From the NCBI RefSeq assembly GCF_008710145.1, contig NZ_VYKL01000032.1, forward strand, positions 1 to 34,512: 34,512 nt of DNA, written 5' to 3'. Below are positions 32,013-34,512 of the stretch, piece by piece (positions within the stretch are counted from its first letter, which is position 1; each line of letters begins with the position of its first letter). The DNA is from Niallia endozanthoxylica (GTDB lineage: Bacteria > Bacillota > Bacilli > Bacillales > Cytobacillaceae). The notes beneath the pieces are model-generated. The model was not told where the DNA came from and did no database searches. It was given only the letters and a program-made list of their open reading frames with translations. A program made the translations under genes and the position numbers.

Positions 32013-33101
32013 TCATTGAATTGTTTCGGGGAATAAGAGCTCGGCAATATCCGAGAGATTCATGTCTAACTTTTCAATCAAGAATGGATTATCTTCAATT
32101 CTCTGATACTCTTTTAAGAAACTATAGTTGGTTACTAGGAGTTTACGCTTCTCCCATTGGTAACTTTGGTTACTGTAATTCTGAATATGACGAATTTGGG
32201 TAATGTCTGAATCTAATAGATCAACAAAATACATTTCTTCGTCTTTATATTTCACAACTGTTGGAAAGGACTGACGGGTTTCATCTTCTTGAATGGTTTC
32301 ATTAATTACTTCAAAACCTAGATGATTAGACAGAGCATGTATCCATTCGCTTTTTGATGGGTATTTCTGTAGCAACCTTCTTCCTGTACGAGAAGAAACG
32401 ACCTTCAAATCATATCCTGTATAAATGGGTTTCTGCTCAATTAATCGATTGGCCACTCTTTTATTTGGAGGATTGAAGCTATATTCCATAAACTGCTCAT
32501 ACGACCGCTGTCCTTTAGTAAAGATGATGAAGTTCTTAATCCGTGGATAATTGTCTTTAATCTCTGCCTGAATCTTACCAAGCAACTGTATCGTGGCTGC
32601 TGAATCCAACACATAGTAGCCAAAACGCTTCCCTTCTGGATTGATCAGTAAGCCTGCAATATTCATCTGTCTATCCAAGTTGTACTCTCTCTTCACTTTT
32701 CTTGAGTCCCATACTTCCCATCCTGCAAGAGTAAGGTCCACCATCACGTCATTGGCCATCGTCAAATAGTGAATTTGAGTAGGTCTTACATACAACTGAA
32801 CGGGCTGCTGAACCTCAACACTCATTCCGTGCCTTGTCAGGCACTCCAATCCCGTTTCGGTCAACCTATGCACTGTATGGCCTTTCTTCCCCTTCCCTCT
32901 ACTCCCTTTAAATACAGAGCTCGTTATTATTTTCCTGCTCCGCAACCGATAAAGAGCTCGATCTACATAATACTTGCTATCAGAAAAATACTTTCTCTTA
33001 ATCTGCTCTGTCGTTAATGAACGATAATTATATAAATCTTTCAGCACCTTGAATTCCTTCTCAGATACAATCAGACCATCAAAGTTTCCCTCTTCCATCA
33101 T
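32013..33101 (-). CDS. Replication-relaxation family protein
   Basis: This 362-residue protein of Gram-positive plasmids has an N-terminal winged helix (LKDLYNYRSLTTEQIKRKYF, then YVDRALYRLRSRKIIT), a glycine/lysine-rich turn, and HRLTETGLECL. The middle (YVRPTQIHYLTMANDVMVDL and AGWEVWDSRKVKREYNLD) fits the family core of alpha/beta type. These proteins are thought to act in plasmid DNA relaxation or replication, but the biochemistry is poorly known. GGGGGGAT precedes the ATG. The frame continues open beyond its TGA stop. A related, divergent protein is encoded at 17634. Confidence 0.7.
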   Translation of the reverse strand: MMEEGNFDGLIVSEKEFKVLKDLYNYRSLTTEQIKRKYFSDSKYYVDRALYRLRSRKIITSSVFKGSRGKGKKGHTVHRLTETGLECLTRHGMSVEVQQPVQLYVRPTQIHYLTMANDVMVDLTLAGWEVWDSRKVKREYNLDRQMNIAGLLINPEGKRFGYYVLDSAATIQLLGKIQAEIKDNYPRIKNFIIFTKGQRSYEQFMEYSFNPPNKRVANRLIEQKPIYTGYDLKVVSSRTGRRLLQKYPSKSEWIHALSNHLGFEVINETIQEDETRQSFPTVVKYKDEEMYFVDLLDSDITQIRHIQNYSNQSYQWEKRKLLVTNYSFLKEYQRIEDNPFLIEKLDMNLSDIAELLFPETIQ

Positions 33102-33177
33102 GCTCTATCCCCCCTTAATTTCTAACTGTTTTATATAAGTAATTGAGCCTGTTATATAAAGTGTAGTTAGACTGTTC

Positions 33178-33216
33178 GATGAGGACTATTCTGCGTATCC
33201 TCGTATAGTCCTCATC
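33178..33216. repeat. Perfect 12-bp hairpin in the 33.1-33.4 kb gap
   Basis: GATGAGGACTAT and ATAGTCCTCATC are perfect inverse copies separated by 15 bases. No T tract follows on the minus strand, so it is more likely a leader structure or protein site than a simple terminator. Confidence 0.5.
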
Positions 33217-33330
33217 TCACTTCGGTAGCTAATCTTTTTTGAATTTGAAATACTTATATATTTACCATCACAAACAATTCCTTGATAATAAAGAATTTTC
33301 AATATATTATTATCGGAATTTTGTGAAATC

Positions 33331-33399
33331 TCATGTCAAAATTAGTGTCATAATCTATGTCAAAATGGTGTTTTAATTTCCGAACCTATTTTGACATGA
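33331..33399. repeat. Triple ATGTCAAAAT motif (two direct, one inverted)
   Basis: TCATGTCAAAAT (33331), CTATGTCAAAAT (33355) and the inverted ATTTTGACATGA (33388-33399) lie within 70 bases. The direct copies are 24 bases apart. The arrangement suggests a regulator or iteron-like binding site upstream of the replication-relaxation gene. The gap 33102-33414 has no gene. Confidence 0.45.
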
Positions 33400-33414
33400 A
33401 ATTTAAAGAACTTT

Positions 33415-33951
33415 TCACCAAAATGAAGTAAGTTTTCTCTTGTTGTTATTATCTTTTTCCTGAGTCTGTATCAAATCTGTATTTTGTGGGTAAACGATCT
33501 CATTAAAGGTCGATTCGCTCTGAAATCTTTCCCCCATGCACTCCTGCATAAAGACAGCTGCCGAAGAATGGGGAACTAGGAATACTTCAATTTTTTCCTG
33601 TTCTGCATAATCTCCAAGAAGAAAAAGCGATATATTTTGCCAAGTATCATCAAAGAAAATTCCTGTTTTTCGTAAAGAATCAATTACAGGTTTATAAATA
33701 TAGTTATCTAAATCTCTCCCTATCTGATCTGGGAAGTAATGAACAATAAACATTGCTGCTTTCCTCAATCGTACATACGGTTGATCAAAGTTATGTTGTT
33801 CAAAGGTTTTCTGATTAAAAAAGCTATTTATTCGTGTTCCATCAGCGAGAACCATATTTTTTGCCCTTAAATCTTTATAAAAATCTCCTTTGTAAAAGAA
33901 ATGGTAATAAGGAATGCTCTTATTTTGAAACTGAAATTCTTTTAAACTCAT
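33415..33951 (-). CDS. RusA-like Holliday junction resolvase
   Basis: This 178-residue protein contains the RusA active-site pattern: D80-x-D82-N with K87 and D91 in RDLDNYIYKPVIDSLRKTGI, then the acidic pair D101-D102 in FFDDTW, and a following strand (IEVFLVPH). In RusA the corresponding Asp residues bind Mg2+ and cut four-way junctions. The N-terminal 65 residues and the C-terminal low-complexity tail are not typical RusA, which is about 120 residues. It lies ten bases after the M23 peptidase gene, with GGAGGG 13 bases before the ATG. A role in resolving replication or recombination intermediates of the element is likely. Confidence 0.6.
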   Translation of the reverse strand: MSLKEFQFQNKSIPYYHFFYKGDFYKDLRAKNMVLADGTRINSFFNQKTFEQHNFDQPYVRLRKAAMFIVHYFPDQIGRDLDNYIYKPVIDSLRKTGIFFDDTWQNISLFLLGDYAEQEKIEVFLVPHSSAAVFMQECMGERFQSESTFNEIVYPQNTDLIQTQEKDNNNKRKLTSFW

Positions 33952-33961
33952 ATATTTAATC

Positions 33962-34512
33962 TTACCCTCCTAGCCATGGAGTTAAATATGGTGTAGGATC
34001 GATTCTGTTTCCATTCAACCAAACTTCAAAGTGTAAGTGTGTTCCTTTCCCTGTAGAAGACCTTACGTTACCTGTATGACCCATTTCCCCAACAACTTGA
34101 CCTGCCGATACCTGTTGTCCTTCATGGACGCCAAGAGAGCTAAGATGAGCATAAACAGTTTTCAGCCCATTACTATGCTCTACCTGCACAACATTTCCCC
34201 AGCCACCATTCCAACCTGTTCTAGAATAAACCACCATTCCACTTTTAAATGCAACAATAGGTTTCCCTAGATCAGCATCACCAGCTTGGTTAATATCAAT
34301 GCCTTCGTGAATGGTTCCCCAGCGCGAACCATAAGGTGATGTAATATTTTTGGTATGGGGTACGGGCCACACAGTATCTCCTATCATACTTATTGGCACT
34401 TGATTATTCTCCTTTGCAATATAGCCTGATGAATAAAGATTAAAATGCATAAAAACCTCATCAACATAGTAGGGTAAGTGCCCAGCGCCTTTCCACATCT
34501 CTATGGTAGGTT
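33962..34512 (-). CDS. M23-family peptidoglycan endopeptidase, C-terminal part
   Basis: The gene runs off the right edge, so its start is outside the window; an internal ATG at 34498 is probably not the true start. The visible part is a full LytM/M23 domain. SPYGSRWGTIHEGIDINQAG holds the first zinc ligands (H and D), VEHSNGLKTVYAHLSSLGVH the catalytic His region, and THLHFEVWLNG the last HxH. PTPYL is the usual end. On conjugative elements such enzymes open the cell wall for the mating channel, often after a lytic transglycosylase domain, which would lie upstream here. Confidence 0.85.
   Translation of the reverse strand, partial: PTIEMWKGAGHLPYYVDEVFMHFNLYSSGYIAKENNQVPISMIGDTVWPVPHTKNITSPYGSRWGTIHEGIDINQAGDADLGKPIVAFKSGMVVYSRTGWNGGWGNVVQVEHSNGLKTVYAHLSSLGVHEGQQVSAGQVVGEMGHTGNVRSSTGKGTHLHFEVWLNGNRIDPTPYLTPWLGG

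Noticed and set aside
33178..33216. Simple rho-independent terminator
   Set aside because: The stem is perfect but no T tract follows on either strand.

Overview
The window looks like part of a large, low-GC Bacillaceae plasmid or integrative element. The evidence is strong AGGAGG-type ribosome binding sites, TTG/GTG starts, a YerD-type protein, ArsR/ArsC/ArsB/Acr3 proteins of Bacillus type, and a one-directional backbone of recombination and conjugation genes. Nearly all genes are on the minus strand, so the reading order is right to left. I see no rRNA, tRNA, CRISPR array or replication initiator.

Backbone, right to left: an M23 peptidase cut by the window edge, a RusA-like resolvase, a replication-relaxation family protein and a membrane protein (31.3-34.5 kb); a VirD4/TraG-type coupling ATPase, a triple-S1 protein and a second winged-helix protein (17.6-21.3 kb); and a phage-like recombination cluster of RecT, a small Cys protein, a CHC2 zinc-finger primase-like protein, a PD-(D/E)XK Fe-S nuclease, two unknown proteins and a RadC/JAMM protein (8.9-13.4 kb). 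Together these fit DNA processing, recombination and transfer of a conjugative element.

Cargo: two complete arsenic operons sit head to tail (arsR-arsB-arsC-arsI at 22.3-24.9 kb; arsR-acr3-arsC at 25.2-27.0 kb), and both promoters carry the same 22-bp operator. A nitrilase gene with a perfect 21-bp dyad in its leader lies at 15.0-16.1 kb. A transporter plus M20 amidohydrolase operon with a divergent regulator lies at 3.9-8.2 kb, and a YerD-like flavoprotein at 1.7-3.3 kb.

Mobile-element debris is heavy: IS110, IS6 and IS4 fragments (0.4-3.8 kb), a serine recombinase pseudogene and two abutted IS3-like ends (14.0-14.5 kb), a frameshifted IS630 (16.4-17.4 kb), and several inverted-repeat elements of unknown family.

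The most interesting locus is 29.1-31.1 kb. It is an IscB (OMEGA) element with an apparently intact HEARO/omega RNA and IscB start, and with the RuvC-III and C-terminal part of IscB retained. The RuvC-I to HNH core has been replaced by a Cys-rich HNH endonuclease gene that is itself split by a frameshift.
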